A DNA stretch of 64,000 nt from an uncultured Clostridium sp. (GTDB lineage: Bacteria > Bacillota > Clostridia > Lachnospirales > Lachnospiraceae): positions 1 to 64,000 of the forward strand of contig CAMNRM010000007.1 of NCBI GenBank assembly GCA_946553025.1, read 5' to 3'. The notes beneath the pieces were generated by a model. That model was not told where the DNA came from and did not search any database. It saw only the letters and a list, made by a program, of their open reading frames with translations. Below are positions 52,507 to 62,398 of this stretch, in pieces. Position 1 is the first letter of the stretch. Every line of letters begins with the position of its first letter. Both the position numbers and the translations under genes were made by a program.

Positions 52507-53671
52507 TTGCTAATTCCTCAAGTAAAGACTTCACCTCTTTTGCAACATAAAGAATTTCTTCTTCTGTAATTTGTGTACTACATGGTATATTCAATATTCT
52601 TGAAGCATAATAAGGTGCTTTTTCTATTTGATAAGTTTCTTCATTCTTATATGGTTTTTGCTCATTAATTAGTCCCCAAATTGCTCTAGTTTGAATACCT
52701 TTGTTTTCCAATAAGGTAATAATCTCCCTCATTGTAATTGTAACTTTTGTCCTCTCAATCTTTAGTGAATAAAACCATTTATTAGGAAATGTGCCTTTTC
52801 TAAATTGCATCAATTCTGCTAATGGAAAATTTTTAAATTCCTTCTGATAAATCTCATAATTTCGATGTTTTCTTCGTATAAATTCTGGAAGTTTCTCCAT
52901 CTGTGCAACTCCCAAAGCTGCCTGTAGATTAGTCATACGATAGTTATAACCAATTTCATCATGAATATAGTAGTGTGGATCATTTTTAGCCTGCGTAGAT
53001 AAATAGCGAAGATGATTTACTACTTTTGCATTATTAGATGTAATAGCTCCGCCCCCGCCCGTCGTTATAATCTTATTGCCATTGAAACTGTATACACCAA
53101 AATCACCTATTGTCCCCGCATATTTTCCAGCATATCTTCCATCAGTATAATAGGTTCCCAATGCTTCTGTTGCATCTTCAATCACTTTCAAATGATATTT
53201 CTTTGCCACATCCATGATAGCTTCCATATCAGCCATATTGCCAAATACATGAACAACAATAACCGCTTTTACTACCTTACCTTTGAACAGTAGAATATTC
53301 TCCTTAAAATCACACTCATTTTCACAAAAAGTTTTCAACTTGTTCGGGTCCATGCAAAAACTATCATCACAATCAATAAACACAGGTGTAGCAAACTGAT
53401 ATCGAACTGGATTTACAGCCGCAATAAATGTAAGCGGCGGAACAAGTACAATATCTCCTGGACGAACACCAGCTTCCACAAGAGAAAGATGTATCGCAGA
53501 TGTTCCACTTTGACAAGCTGCTACATTTTCAATATTCATAAATCTTGCCATTTTCTGCTCCATTTGTGTAATATAGGCTCCACCTGTTGAAACCCATCCT
53601 TGGCTCAAAGCATCATTAACATATTTCTTTTCATTCCCCTCAAAATTAGGAACGGATAAAGGTATAAACAT
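52499..53671 (-). CDS. legC: DegT/DnrJ aminotransferase (LegC-like)
   Basis: 390 residues. FIPLSVPNFEGNEKKYVNDAL is the family start; PLP lysine in VYSFNGNKIITTGGGGAI; IEDATEALGTYY carries the cofactor Asp. It would aminate C4 of the 4-keto-6-deoxy sugar made by LegB. Lies between legB and ptmE. Confidence 0.9.
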   Translation of the reverse strand: MFIPLSVPNFEGNEKKYVNDALSQGWVSTGGAYITQMEQKMARFMNIENVAACQSGTSAIHLSLVEAGVRPGDIVLVPPLTFIAAVNPVRYQFATPVFIDCDDSFCMDPNKLKTFCENECDFKENILLFKGKVVKAVIVVHVFGNMADMEAIMDVAKKYHLKVIEDATEALGTYYTDGRYAGKYAGTIGDFGVYSFNGNKIITTGGGGAITSNNAKVVNHLRYLSTQAKNDPHYYIHDEIGYNYRMTNLQAALGVAQMEKLPEFIRRKHRNYEIYQKEFKNFPLAELMQFRKGTFPNKWFYSLKIERTKVTITMREIITLLENKGIQTRAIWGLINEQKPYKNEETYQIEKAPYYASRILNIPCSTQITEEEILYVAKEVKSLLEELANE

Positions 53672-53698
53672 CGTTACTTTTCTTCCTCCTGTATGTTT

Positions 53699-54907
53699 TT
53701 ACATCTTACCATCCAATGATTTTCCTGTTTCTATATGTTCAAAATTTGGCAAATATTCTTTTAAAATAGCAACCACCTTCTCTTTCGTTGCTTCTTCTTG
53801 GATAAACAAATGATTTAACTTCACAAATAATTTCTCTATTCGTTTCCTGTCTGGTAACTCTTTTCCAATAATGATACCTAAAGAAGAAAATCTTTCCCTG
53901 TCTGTTATTTCCGTATTGGTGAAAAATTCTTCAAAAGCTTTCTCTCCGGATGTATCAGACAAAGAATAATGAACAGGATAATATCTACTTCCCTGTTTCA
54001 GTTCTTCTGCCTTTTCAATAGCTTCTTTATCCGATGCACATTTAAGTACATCATAACCATGCTTATAAAGAAGTTCGGTTCCAATTTCATCAAACGTCAT
54101 CATCTGTGCTTTTTCTAATTTCGGGAAGAAAATTTCCCGATTATTTCCAAGCATACAAGCAAGCATACAAATCTGACCACTTTCTTCTGGTGATACAAAA
54201 TATCTTTTAACATCTAATGGTGCAGATAATGGCTGTAATTTTTGAATTCTAGCCAAAAAACCAGCAGGAAGCGAGCCATTAGAAAAAGCAACATTTGCAA
54301 ATCGTGCTGTCTTTACTGGAAATCTATCAGAATAGCTAAAAATCAAATCTTCCATAATCCGTTTCGATGCTCCCATTATATTAACAGGATTCGCTGCTTT
54401 ATCTGTAGACACGCAGAAATATTCTTCTGGCGGAAACTCTGAAATCAAATCTAATAATTGCTTTGCATGAAGAAGATTATTTTGAAGAAGGGCTTCTATG
54501 GAATAAATATCCTTCTCAGAACGCACATGTTTATGTGCAGAGAAATTTCCCACAATATCAAATCCCCCATGACTTACAAACATCTTTTTAAAAATAGAAG
54601 ATGCAAAGTCCATCGGATAAGTTACATAATGTTCAGGAACATATATTCCTTTTGTGGAACGCAAATCCCTTGTTAATTCTGCCAAGTTATTCTCATTTGT
54701 ATCTACAACCACAAGCATTTTCGGCTTAAACAGCAAAACAGATTTAATAAATGAAGAACCAATAGAACCTGCTCCCCCTATAACAAGGATTGATTTTCCC
54801 ATAATTTTTTTTAAGATATCATCATAATTATTTTTAATATCTTCTAAAAACATGGAATTCTGTCGCTTAATAACATGAACCGCTATAAAATTTTCAAGAT
54901 CAAACAT
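53699..54907 (-). CDS. legB: Nucleotide-sugar 4,6-dehydratase (LegB-like)
   Basis: 402 residues, soluble SDR-type dehydratase: ILVIGGAGSIGSSFIKSVL near residue 40, NFSAHKHVRSEKD and CVSTDKAANPVNIMGASKRIME. It has no membrane anchor, unlike the CapD-type enzyme of locus 1. In legionaminate synthesis LegB makes the 4-keto-6-deoxy intermediate from GDP-GlcNAc. AGAGGTATAAAT precedes the ATG. Confidence 0.9.
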   Translation of the reverse strand: MFDLENFIAVHVIKRQNSMFLEDIKNNYDDILKKIMGKSILVIGGAGSIGSSFIKSVLLFKPKMLVVVDTNENNLAELTRDLRSTKGIYVPEHYVTYPMDFASSIFKKMFVSHGGFDIVGNFSAHKHVRSEKDIYSIEALLQNNLLHAKQLLDLISEFPPEEYFCVSTDKAANPVNIMGASKRIMEDLIFSYSDRFPVKTARFANVAFSNGSLPAGFLARIQKLQPLSAPLDVKRYFVSPEESGQICMLACMLGNNREIFFPKLEKAQMMTFDEIGTELLYKHGYDVLKCASDKEAIEKAEELKQGSRYYPVHYSLSDTSGEKAFEEFFTNTEITDRERFSSLGIIIGKELPDRKRIEKLFVKLNHLFIQEEATKEKVVAILKEYLPNFEHIETGKSLDGKM

Positions 54908-54931
54908 ATTTATACCTCTTTACAAATTTCA

Positions 54932-56446
54932 TCATTTAAACATCAACTGAAATAATCTTTTTAGCAATTTATAATCCATAATGATTAAAAAAACAGTATA
55001 TATAACTATACCAGTAAATAGATTTAATAATATTTTAAAGACATTGCTAGATATACTTACTATACTATTTATCATCATAAGCACTACTAACATTCCTAAT
55101 GATGCTAATATCAATTTCAATAAACTAGTCCATAACCTGAAAAAAGAAAAATAATTTTCATATTTCTTAATGGAAATAAATAAAAGTATACAAACTGTTA
55201 TATTCGATATTGTTGTTGCCAAGGCTAATCCAGATGCACCCATAAATTTTGATAAAAACAAATTAAGTATAATATTTATTACAATACCAAATACTGCATT
55301 CACCATGGGAGTTTTTGTATTTCCACTGGAATAAAAATACTTAGACAATATCTCACGTACTGCTATAAATACAATTCCAAGTGCTGTATAAAAAAAGATA
55401 TTTGATGTTCTTATTACTGAATCTAAATCAAAAGCACCCCTTCCAAATGCGATTTGTATAAGTTCTTTTCTTAAAATAATCACGCCTATAGTAATAGGAA
55501 GTAGAATTGCAATTAATAATAATGAATAGTCTATCAAATCTTCAAATCGTTTTTTAAACTTTTTCTTCATATATGCTTCAGAAAACTTTTTAAAAGATAC
55601 CGTTGAAACTGCACTCAAAATCAAAGCAGAAAAAACAACACTTAACTTATTTGCATAATTTAACGCAGTAATACTGCCTGAATTTAATCCAGAAGCAATT
55701 GCACGATCTATAATTCTGTTAATTTCAGCAATTCCTACACCTACAGCTACAGGAATCACTTTATATAATACTTTTCTTAAATCATCCCAAGCTTGTTCAA
55801 ACATGATTTTTTCTAAAAAAACCTCTCTACGAGGCAAAACTAAAAGTAACAGATTTATAATAATCCCCCAAATTGTACCCCACACTACTGCTTTTATTCC
55901 CATTACATTGGCACTTAAAACCATTATCAAAATAATTAAAATATTTTGGGACAACGCTGATACTGAAGGATAAAAGAAATTGTCATCTGAATTATAACAA
56001 ATCGCAAATACATTAATTAGCACTGTTCCAATTATTGAAGGAAACAAAATTTTTGTAAATTGTAGAGTCATTTGAAAAATTTCTCCATTAAAACTAGGAG
56101 CAAATAATTTCACTATTTGAACAGAAAAAAATTCTGCCAATACTATGAATATTATACATAATAAAATGAACATAAACATAGCTGTTTTCAAAAAACTTTT
56201 AGCAGTATGTATTCCATAGTTTTCTTTTTTTTCAGTATATAAAGGTAACATAACTGTATTAATAGCACTTGAAATAATAGCAAATAATGTAATAGGAATT
56301 TGATTTGCCATAACAAAGGCATCCGCAGACACACTTGTCCCAAAATAGTAAGCAAATACGGATTCACGTATAAATGCTATTACTTGTGATAATATAGTTA
56401 TTATCATCAGTACGCTGACTGTATTTTTTACTCTATTTACTCTCAT
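54932..56446 (-). CDS. MurJ/MviN-like lipid flippase (locus 2)
   Basis: 504 residues, about 14 membrane helices. The MurJ pattern appears at the N-terminus: TILSQVIAFIRESVFAYYFG, SADAFVMANQIP and INTVMLPLYTEKK. In a glycan cluster such proteins probably act as the repeat-unit flippase in place of Wzx. Start overlaps the previous gene's stop (ATGA). Confidence 0.85.
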   Translation of the reverse strand: MRVNRVKNTVSVLMIITILSQVIAFIRESVFAYYFGTSVSADAFVMANQIPITLFAIISSAINTVMLPLYTEKKENYGIHTAKSFLKTAMFMFILLCIIFIVLAEFFSVQIVKLFAPSFNGEIFQMTLQFTKILFPSIIGTVLINVFAICYNSDDNFFYPSVSALSQNILIILIMVLSANVMGIKAVVWGTIWGIIINLLLLVLPRREVFLEKIMFEQAWDDLRKVLYKVIPVAVGVGIAEINRIIDRAIASGLNSGSITALNYANKLSVVFSALILSAVSTVSFKKFSEAYMKKKFKKRFEDLIDYSLLLIAILLPITIGVIILRKELIQIAFGRGAFDLDSVIRTSNIFFYTALGIVFIAVREILSKYFYSSGNTKTPMVNAVFGIVINIILNLFLSKFMGASGLALATTISNITVCILLFISIKKYENYFSFFRLWTSLLKLILASLGMLVVLMMINSIVSISSNVFKILLNLFTGIVIYTVFLIIMDYKLLKRLFQLMFK

Positions 56447-57567
56447 ATTTTTAATTTTCTTAATAGCTTAAACCAGAATTTATACAAAAATAAATATTTA
56501 CTAAAAAAAAACTTATCCGGAAGATATATGAAATCTTTCTCAAATTTATCTTGATTTCTAGGAATTTGAAAATTTTCAACAAAATATTTATTTTTTTCTA
56601 AAATTTCTTCTTTTTTACAATTAAAGATTTCTATATTCTCCTTAATAGCACTAATAATATCTGCTCCATTTTTTGTATTTACAAAAATAGCAGATACTCC
56701 CTTTTTTGTATCTACCTCAGGATAAAATTTATCTATCCCCCAAAAATCTCCAAGCGAAATATCTGCACTTCTATTATAACCCCTACACTTACAATCAAAG
56801 CAACTTTTCCTCAAAGAATTATGATGTCCAAACATAAGATGATATATATTATCTACATGTTTTTCCTGAATTTTCTTATTTTTAAATTTAATATTGTAAG
56901 AACCAACTTTCCATCCAAATCGCTTCGATCTAAAATTAAATGATTTTAAATCCCCATACTTTAATCTCATATAGTTTAAGTATTTTTGAAATACACCTAT
57001 TCTAGGAACACCATGACAAAATATTTCAAGAGTAATTAAATTATCATACTGATCTCCAAGATAATTTTTGATAGCTAACACCTGGCATGGAACTCCTATA
57101 AATAATACAATTTTTTCAGTCTTTATGTATTTTTTAATGACAGTATATATGTCACTTAAATTTGACTCAACATACTTGCTTCCTCTAAAAAGAAAAATAT
57201 CATTTTTATTTTTTGCTACTCTATGTAATACCATCCCTTTATTTACATCAAAATATGCACCAATAACAACACCTTTTTGAGAAATAACATATTCAGACAC
57301 CTTACTAGCAATTCCACCTGAACTGCACTCAGTTGCTTCATCTCCTAAACACCAACCATAAAATGCATCTCCAATAGGTTGTTTTTTTACAGAATTATTT
57401 TCAATAAAGCATACTTTATTACATAAATTGCAATCAGTGCATTTATCAATATCAATATTTGGTCTATATTCACCTGATAAAGATATATCTAAACTGATAC
57501 AATGTCTTGGACAAGCAGCCACACAAGCACCACATCCTGTACATTGAAAATTACTTACATCAACCAT
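56443..57567 (-). CDS. 4Fe-4S / coenzyme F420 hydrogenase beta-subunit-like protein (FrhB-like)
   Basis: 374 residues. Two ferredoxin motifs at the start (CTGCGACVAACPRHC and CTDCNLCNKVC) bind 4Fe-4S clusters; an FrhB-type domain follows (ATECSSGGIASKVSEYVI, VLFIGVPCQVLAIKNYL, EIFCHGVPRIGVF, KSCFDCKCRGYNRSADISLGDFWG). Such proteins are frequent next to polysaccharide pyruvyltransferases, as here, where they may carry out a flavin-dependent redox step on the glycan. The reaction is unknown. Three bases separate it from the pyruvyltransferase. Confidence 0.83.
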   Translation of the reverse strand: MVDVSNFQCTGCGACVAACPRHCISLDISLSGEYRPNIDIDKCTDCNLCNKVCFIENNSVKKQPIGDAFYGWCLGDEATECSSGGIASKVSEYVISQKGVVIGAYFDVNKGMVLHRVAKNKNDIFLFRGSKYVESNLSDIYTVIKKYIKTEKIVLFIGVPCQVLAIKNYLGDQYDNLITLEIFCHGVPRIGVFQKYLNYMRLKYGDLKSFNFRSKRFGWKVGSYNIKFKNKKIQEKHVDNIYHLMFGHHNSLRKSCFDCKCRGYNRSADISLGDFWGIDKFYPEVDTKKGVSAIFVNTKNGADIISAIKENIEIFNCKKEEILEKNKYFVENFQIPRNQDKFEKDFIYLPDKFFFSKYLFLYKFWFKLLRKLKI

Positions 57568-57570
57568 TAT

Positions 57571-58676
57571 TTATTCTCCTCCAACAATCTGTTTTATATA
57601 ATTCAGAGAAATATTACGGTTACTATTTAAGTTATTATTAACCATCTTATAATCGATACTTTTTCTTTCAGAAGATATTCCTAATTCAATATATCTATTG
57701 CCAATTTCTAAAATTTCATACAGATTCTCAATTCTTTCGTTTCTTGTACTTCTTCTAATATTATAAAATTCTTTATTAAAAATAATGGAAAATGACGTGG
57801 CATGAAATGAATCAGTAATAACAAATTCTGCGTCTTTAATCAAAGAAACAAATTGTTCTGGCGATACAAGACTTAAATATACATTACCTCTAAGGTACTT
57901 AAAAGGATGTAGGTTCAAAATAACAACCTTCCCTTTAAATCCCTTTAATAAATAGTTTATAATTGTCTGATCACTTCTTTCATGGCTTATCATGAATACA
58001 AATGCATATTTTTCTTTAACTAATTTATGAATACCTGAACATAAATCTGACCACTCATTAGCAGATAAAAGAAATACAGGATCGAGTGTTGATAAAATAG
58101 ATCTATTCAACAGTATTTCTAACCATTCTGCTGATTTTTTTCTCTAATAGAAATTTGTTTAAACCGTTTTGTATACATTACAAACTTTAATTCTTGGTCT
58201 TTTGAAGGGTGTTCAGCAATACTTGCAGAATATGCATAAAATAATTTTGTACACACTTTATTGCTAAAATTTAGAAAATAAACATCATCATCAAACAAAT
58301 TTAAGTTCCATATTTGATCACTGCCACATACAAGAATGTCATAAAAAAGACTTTTTTCCAATTCTTTTTTATTATTGATAAGGCTTCCTTTAATATTTAA
58401 TCTCTCCCTTTTAAATTCATCAAAAAATATCCATAGTTGTTTTCTATTCTTTCTATATTTATACCTAAAAAAAATCAATATATTATAAATAATATTTTTC
58501 ACACTACTACAAGCTTTATATTCTTTTCTTCCTGAAACTGCTTCATCTTTACAATAATTAATAACATCAACTACTTCAGCTCCAGCATTCAAAAGGGAAC
58601 AGCGTAAAGCATAACACTGAAGTACAGCTCCATAATTAATTGCATGAGAAGTTGTAATAATACCTATTTTACTCAT
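57571..58676 (-). pseudogene. Polysaccharide pyruvyltransferase, split by a frameshift at an A7 tract
   Basis: Two frames join into one protein of about 368 residues if the A7 run on the coding strand (plus-strand T7, 58135-58141) were eight: IREKK then SAEWLEILLNRSILST. First part: KIGIITTSHAINYGAVLQCYAL and FYDILVCGSDQIWN; second part: GKVVILNLHPFK and DAEFVITDSFHATSFSIIF. These are the N- and C-terminal motifs of the PS_pyruv_trans family, which adds ketal-linked pyruvate to a glycan sugar. Total length 1106 bases is one short of a full frame, fitting a single-base slip. Confidence 0.88.
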
Positions 58677-58685
58677 AATTGATTA

Positions 58686-59909
58686 TTATCTCCTATCGCT
58701 AATTCTAAATCTAACAATGCTATACCTTGAAAAATCTCTATTATCACAAACTTCAAATACAATCCAATAAAATAGGTACCATGCATTGAATAAAATTGTC
58801 TGTGTAAATGATGATATAAAAATCAGGAGTAAAATAACTCTTCCAAGTTCACTTTTTGATGCTTTATTTTTTCTGAATACATTCAAATACAGCAGAAATC
58901 CAAAAAAACCAAAACTTACAAGAACCTGCGACATTGTTGTTATATATCCAAACAAAACTGTTCTTGTCAAGGGCATCCAAAAAAAATCAAAATTTCCATT
59001 TTTAAGATATTCTGTTAAATTTCCAAAACCAATTCCTTTAATCTTATCTACCCAAGGCATTGCAAAATATATTTGAAATCCCTTAGTTAATCTAATATCA
59101 TAAGCAAATATATTAATACTTTTGATTTTTTCAAATATAAATGAAAATTGTTCTATTCTAATTAATATACAAAAGGCAACTAAAGCAAAAAAACATGCAA
59201 TAATACTTTTTCTATATTTATTAACTGTATTCTTACCATAAATAACAAAATAATATCCCCAAACAATTACCATCAATATAATGCCCTGTGAAGAAGTTGA
59301 AGCAAAAATAGCAATAGATATTAACAAAGCACTTTTAAATTTATAGGAAAAAATCAAGTATGCCAACAAAGGAAGAATATAACTACAATATCCTTGTGGT
59401 TCTGTAAATAAGCCTGATACTCTATTTGAATTTTCTATCCAATAATGTTGATTTTCCTCTGCAACAGGTAATATCTGTATCGCATTCTGCATTACACCAA
59501 AGATATTTGCCATAATAAATTGATAAATAACTATAATACTGCAAACTAAACCAACAACATAGTAAGCCTTAAAAAAATTTCTCTGATCAATATGAAGTGA
59601 AAAAATCAAAATAAAAAGTGAAAAAAACATAAATAAATAGGTATTACGATTTTTTATAAAGGTCCCAGACATTAAATATATAATTAATTGTTGTATTATT
59701 GTATAACAAATAAAAGACATCATCGATTTGTTTATATAAGCTGCCTTACCTTTAAATAAAAATAAATATATACAATAGCAAAAAATTAAAACAAGGCCAT
59801 AAGACATCAAAGGCAAATCATATTGCGCTAAAACAGAAAATGTTGCCAATATTATTCCACCTACAAGCTTATAAATCTCTCGATGTTTATTGATTATATT
59901 TTCAGTCAT
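58686..59909 (-). CDS. Wzy-like polymerase / O-antigen ligase-type membrane protein (locus 2)
   Basis: 407 residues, 10-12 hydrophobic segments. A periplasmic-type loop with SNRVSGLFTEPQGYCSYILPLL resembles the Wzy/WaaL signature near the central loop. With one flippase and one initiating transferase in the operon it is the expected polymerase. Low sequence conservation keeps confidence moderate. Confidence 0.78.
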   Translation of the reverse strand: MTENIINKHREIYKLVGGIILATFSVLAQYDLPLMSYGLVLIFCYCIYLFLFKGKAAYINKSMMSFICYTIIQQLIIYLMSGTFIKNRNTYLFMFFSLFILIFSLHIDQRNFFKAYYVVGLVCSIIVIYQFIMANIFGVMQNAIQILPVAEENQHYWIENSNRVSGLFTEPQGYCSYILPLLAYLIFSYKFKSALLISIAIFASTSSQGIILMVIVWGYYFVIYGKNTVNKYRKSIIACFFALVAFCILIRIEQFSFIFEKIKSINIFAYDIRLTKGFQIYFAMPWVDKIKGIGFGNLTEYLKNGNFDFFWMPLTRTVLFGYITTMSQVLVSFGFFGFLLYLNVFRKNKASKSELGRVILLLIFISSFTQTILFNAWYLFYWIVFEVCDNRDFSRYSIVRFRISDRR

Positions 59910-59924
59910 AATAAAACTTTCCTC

Positions 59925-61115
59925 TCAAAGAAACTTTATATAAATATCATTGTATTGTTTTCCAATATTCTCCATAGAATATTTTTCTGCCAAATTCATT
60001 ATGTACTGATAATCCCAGGTTCTTCCAAGGGCTTTTATAATAGCTTCTGCAACCATTCTATCTTCCCTTTTATCAATAAGTATTACTGCCTTTTCATCAT
60101 ATAAATCTTGCATTGCGTCTAAATCTGAAAATGTAATTGTTGGTACACCATAGACAAATCCCTCAATTATAGATAACCCAAAACCTTCCGATTTACTCAT
60201 CACTACATTTAAGTCTGCTTCTAACCACATTTTAGCAATCTTTTCTCGCGCAATAAATCCATGGTATATTACAATTTGATCAAGCTGTAACAATTTTATT
60301 TCTTTCTCAATATCAATATCTTCCGACTTTCCTCCTATTATATGAACTTGTAATTTACTTTTCAGTTCTTGTGGTAACAGTGTACATGCACGTAATAACT
60401 GCATCTGATTTTTAGATTTTTCAATGGTTCCAATACATAAGATATGATATTTATTATTTTTCTTTTCAGTTTTATATACTTTTTTAATATGTGTTCCATT
60501 TAAGACAACAATAATATTATTCCCAGATAAATTATATCTGTTAATAATATTATCCTTTACTCCTGAACTGACAACAGTTGTAACTATCTTGTCCCTTTCT
60601 AATTCTTTCAACGCCAAATATTCATAATCCTTTTCTATTTGCGGTAAATTAATACTCTCATTTAATCCATTTAATCCGTGTAAGGTAACAATATACTTAT
60701 AGCCTTGCTTTTTACACAATTCAATAATAGGTTTTGTCTGAAAAGTTAATCCATGTATGTGTATAATATCAGGATTAATCTTTTTAAAACAAAATTCAAC
60801 ACTTCCTCGATTTAAATAATAATATATATATCTTATTCTATTTTTAAAAGGAGTATTAAATGAAAAAAAAAGCTTTAAACCATAGTAAAAATCTTTAATT
60901 CTAATGTGTTTAATAAAATCAAATTTTGTATGTTTACAAGCGATATATGATTCCGTATATCCTTTTGTAAATTGATGCGTAAGCAAATATGTTTCCTGCA
61001 ATTTAGAAACTTCTTTTAATATATCATTTACCATATAGCCAAATCCTGAAGATGTCCTAGTGAATTCCTTATGATTCAAATCATAGATATATGGTGCAAA
61101 AAACAATATCTTCAT
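59925..61115 (-). CDS. GT4-family glycosyltransferase (locus 2)
   Basis: About 396 residues, GT-B fold: N-terminal KILFFAPYIYDLNHKEFTRT, IIHIHGLTFQTKPIIELC; C-terminal ILCIGTIEKSKNQMQLLRAC and NVVMSKSEGFGLSIIEGFVYGVPTI with the SEGFGLSIIE donor motif. It would add one sugar to the repeat unit; specificity unknown. Confidence 0.88.
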   Translation of the reverse strand: MKILFFAPYIYDLNHKEFTRTSSGFGYMVNDILKEVSKLQETYLLTHQFTKGYTESYIACKHTKFDFIKHIRIKDFYYGLKLFFSFNTPFKNRIRYIYYYLNRGSVEFCFKKINPDIIHIHGLTFQTKPIIELCKKQGYKYIVTLHGLNGLNESINLPQIEKDYEYLALKELERDKIVTTVVSSGVKDNIINRYNLSGNNIIVVLNGTHIKKVYKTEKKNNKYHILCIGTIEKSKNQMQLLRACTLLPQELKSKLQVHIIGGKSEDIDIEKEIKLLQLDQIVIYHGFIAREKIAKMWLEADLNVVMSKSEGFGLSIIEGFVYGVPTITFSDLDAMQDLYDEKAVILIDKREDRMVAEAIIKALGRTWDYQYIMNLAEKYSMENIGKQYNDIYIKFL

Positions 61116-61164
61116 CATCTTCTCCTGTTATTATCATAATTTTTGCATTTTAAATAAATATATA

Positions 61165-62274
61165 TTAATTCTTTTGTATATTCTGAGAAATTTGACTTAA
61201 CACCTTTTTTAATTCATCTATTGAACAGGGAACAAAAATCTTATTTTTATCTGAATATTCCTTTTTTAAATCATCTATTGTTCGTAAGTATTTTTCATCT
61301 ATTTGGAAACAATTCTTTAAAATTTTATAAATAAAAATCACATATGGTTCTTGATTCATTATCTGTTTTGGAGAAAAACATGCTGTCGAAAAAATTGACA
61401 ATAATATTTTATTATTCATATCAAAAGAATCCATAATAATTTCAAACGGAACCCTATCTTTATAAATTCTGCAATCCATTGGATAATTTATTCTTCTGGA
61501 AGCAGGATGTAGTTTAATTAAAACATTATCTTTCCCCACCACATCGCAACAAATTTCAGCTATTCTAAATTGTGCCTCCCTTATCTCATTACTTTCCAAA
61601 TTCTGATCAAACAAAATTAATGACCTAGACAACAGGACTATATTATCATTTCTTACATTAAATACTTTCAAAATATTTTTTCTAGCCTTATCCATACTGA
61701 CATGATTTATCTTTATCAATTTAACATTTATATGATTACCTAATCTTATCTTTTCAGGCATTCGTAAAAAAACAACTTCTGTATCATCAATTAAAACTTT
61801 ACCAAATAAAACTTTATCTGCTAATTTTCTAAAAAAAGAAGGTTTAATATCTAAACATCCATATGTATAAGTTCCCTCATCATATAAGCCAAGCCTACTT
61901 CCTTTTTTCTTAAAATATGCATATATATTTTTACTCGGATAATCAACATAACCCATAAAAACAAAATAGTAATTTTTATTTTTATTAGGCAATGAATTCC
62001 ACATTTTGTTTCTACCTACAATAGACTGTGCAATATATAATATTCTGAAAATAACATCCTTTTTACTTCTGACATGCTCCGTAGAAATCTTTTCAAATAA
62101 TTCTGTCCATATATAAATATTTAAAAAATATCCAAGACTTGAAAGATAATTCATATCATAAGATTCCGCAATACTTTGCCTAGTAATAATTAAGTCTGCT
62201 TTTTCTTTTGTATTGATAACAATTGAAATAGCATTAAGTAATTGATATGAAGTACCACATATAAACAAATTCAT
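61165..62274 (-). CDS. Sialyltransferase-like glycosyltransferase (GT52/GT38-type motifs)
   Basis: 369 residues. Begins NLFICGTSYQLLNAISIV, the start typical of bacterial GT52-like transferases. It has a D-E-G motif in RLGLYDEGTYTYG (about residue 130), an H-P motif in VLIKLHPASRR (about 250) and a Ser/Thr pair in SIFSTACFS (about 295); these three are the shared motifs of bacterial sialyltransferase families. Since the operon makes a CMP-nonulosonate, this is the best candidate to transfer it. The ATG at 62274 follows GGAGG. Confidence 0.75.
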   Translation of the reverse strand: MNLFICGTSYQLLNAISIVINTKEKADLIITRQSIAESYDMNYLSSLGYFLNIYIWTELFEKISTEHVRSKKDVIFRILYIAQSIVGRNKMWNSLPNKNKNYYFVFMGYVDYPSKNIYAYFKKKGSRLGLYDEGTYTYGCLDIKPSFFRKLADKVLFGKVLIDDTEVVFLRMPEKIRLGNHINVKLIKINHVSMDKARKNILKVFNVRNDNIVLLSRSLILFDQNLESNEIREAQFRIAEICCDVVGKDNVLIKLHPASRRINYPMDCRIYKDRVPFEIIMDSFDMNNKILLSIFSTACFSPKQIMNQEPYVIFIYKILKNCFQIDEKYLRTIDDLKKEYSDKNKIFVPCSIDELKKVLSQISQNIQKN

Positions 62275-62398
62275 TATAACCTCCATTTTTATTTAAAATG
62301 CTTTATATAAATTCAGAATCTTTGAAAATATTGTACTTCTAATTTCTTTTTTCGTCTACGTTCACAATGGATTTCTAATAAATTTCTATATATTTGTT

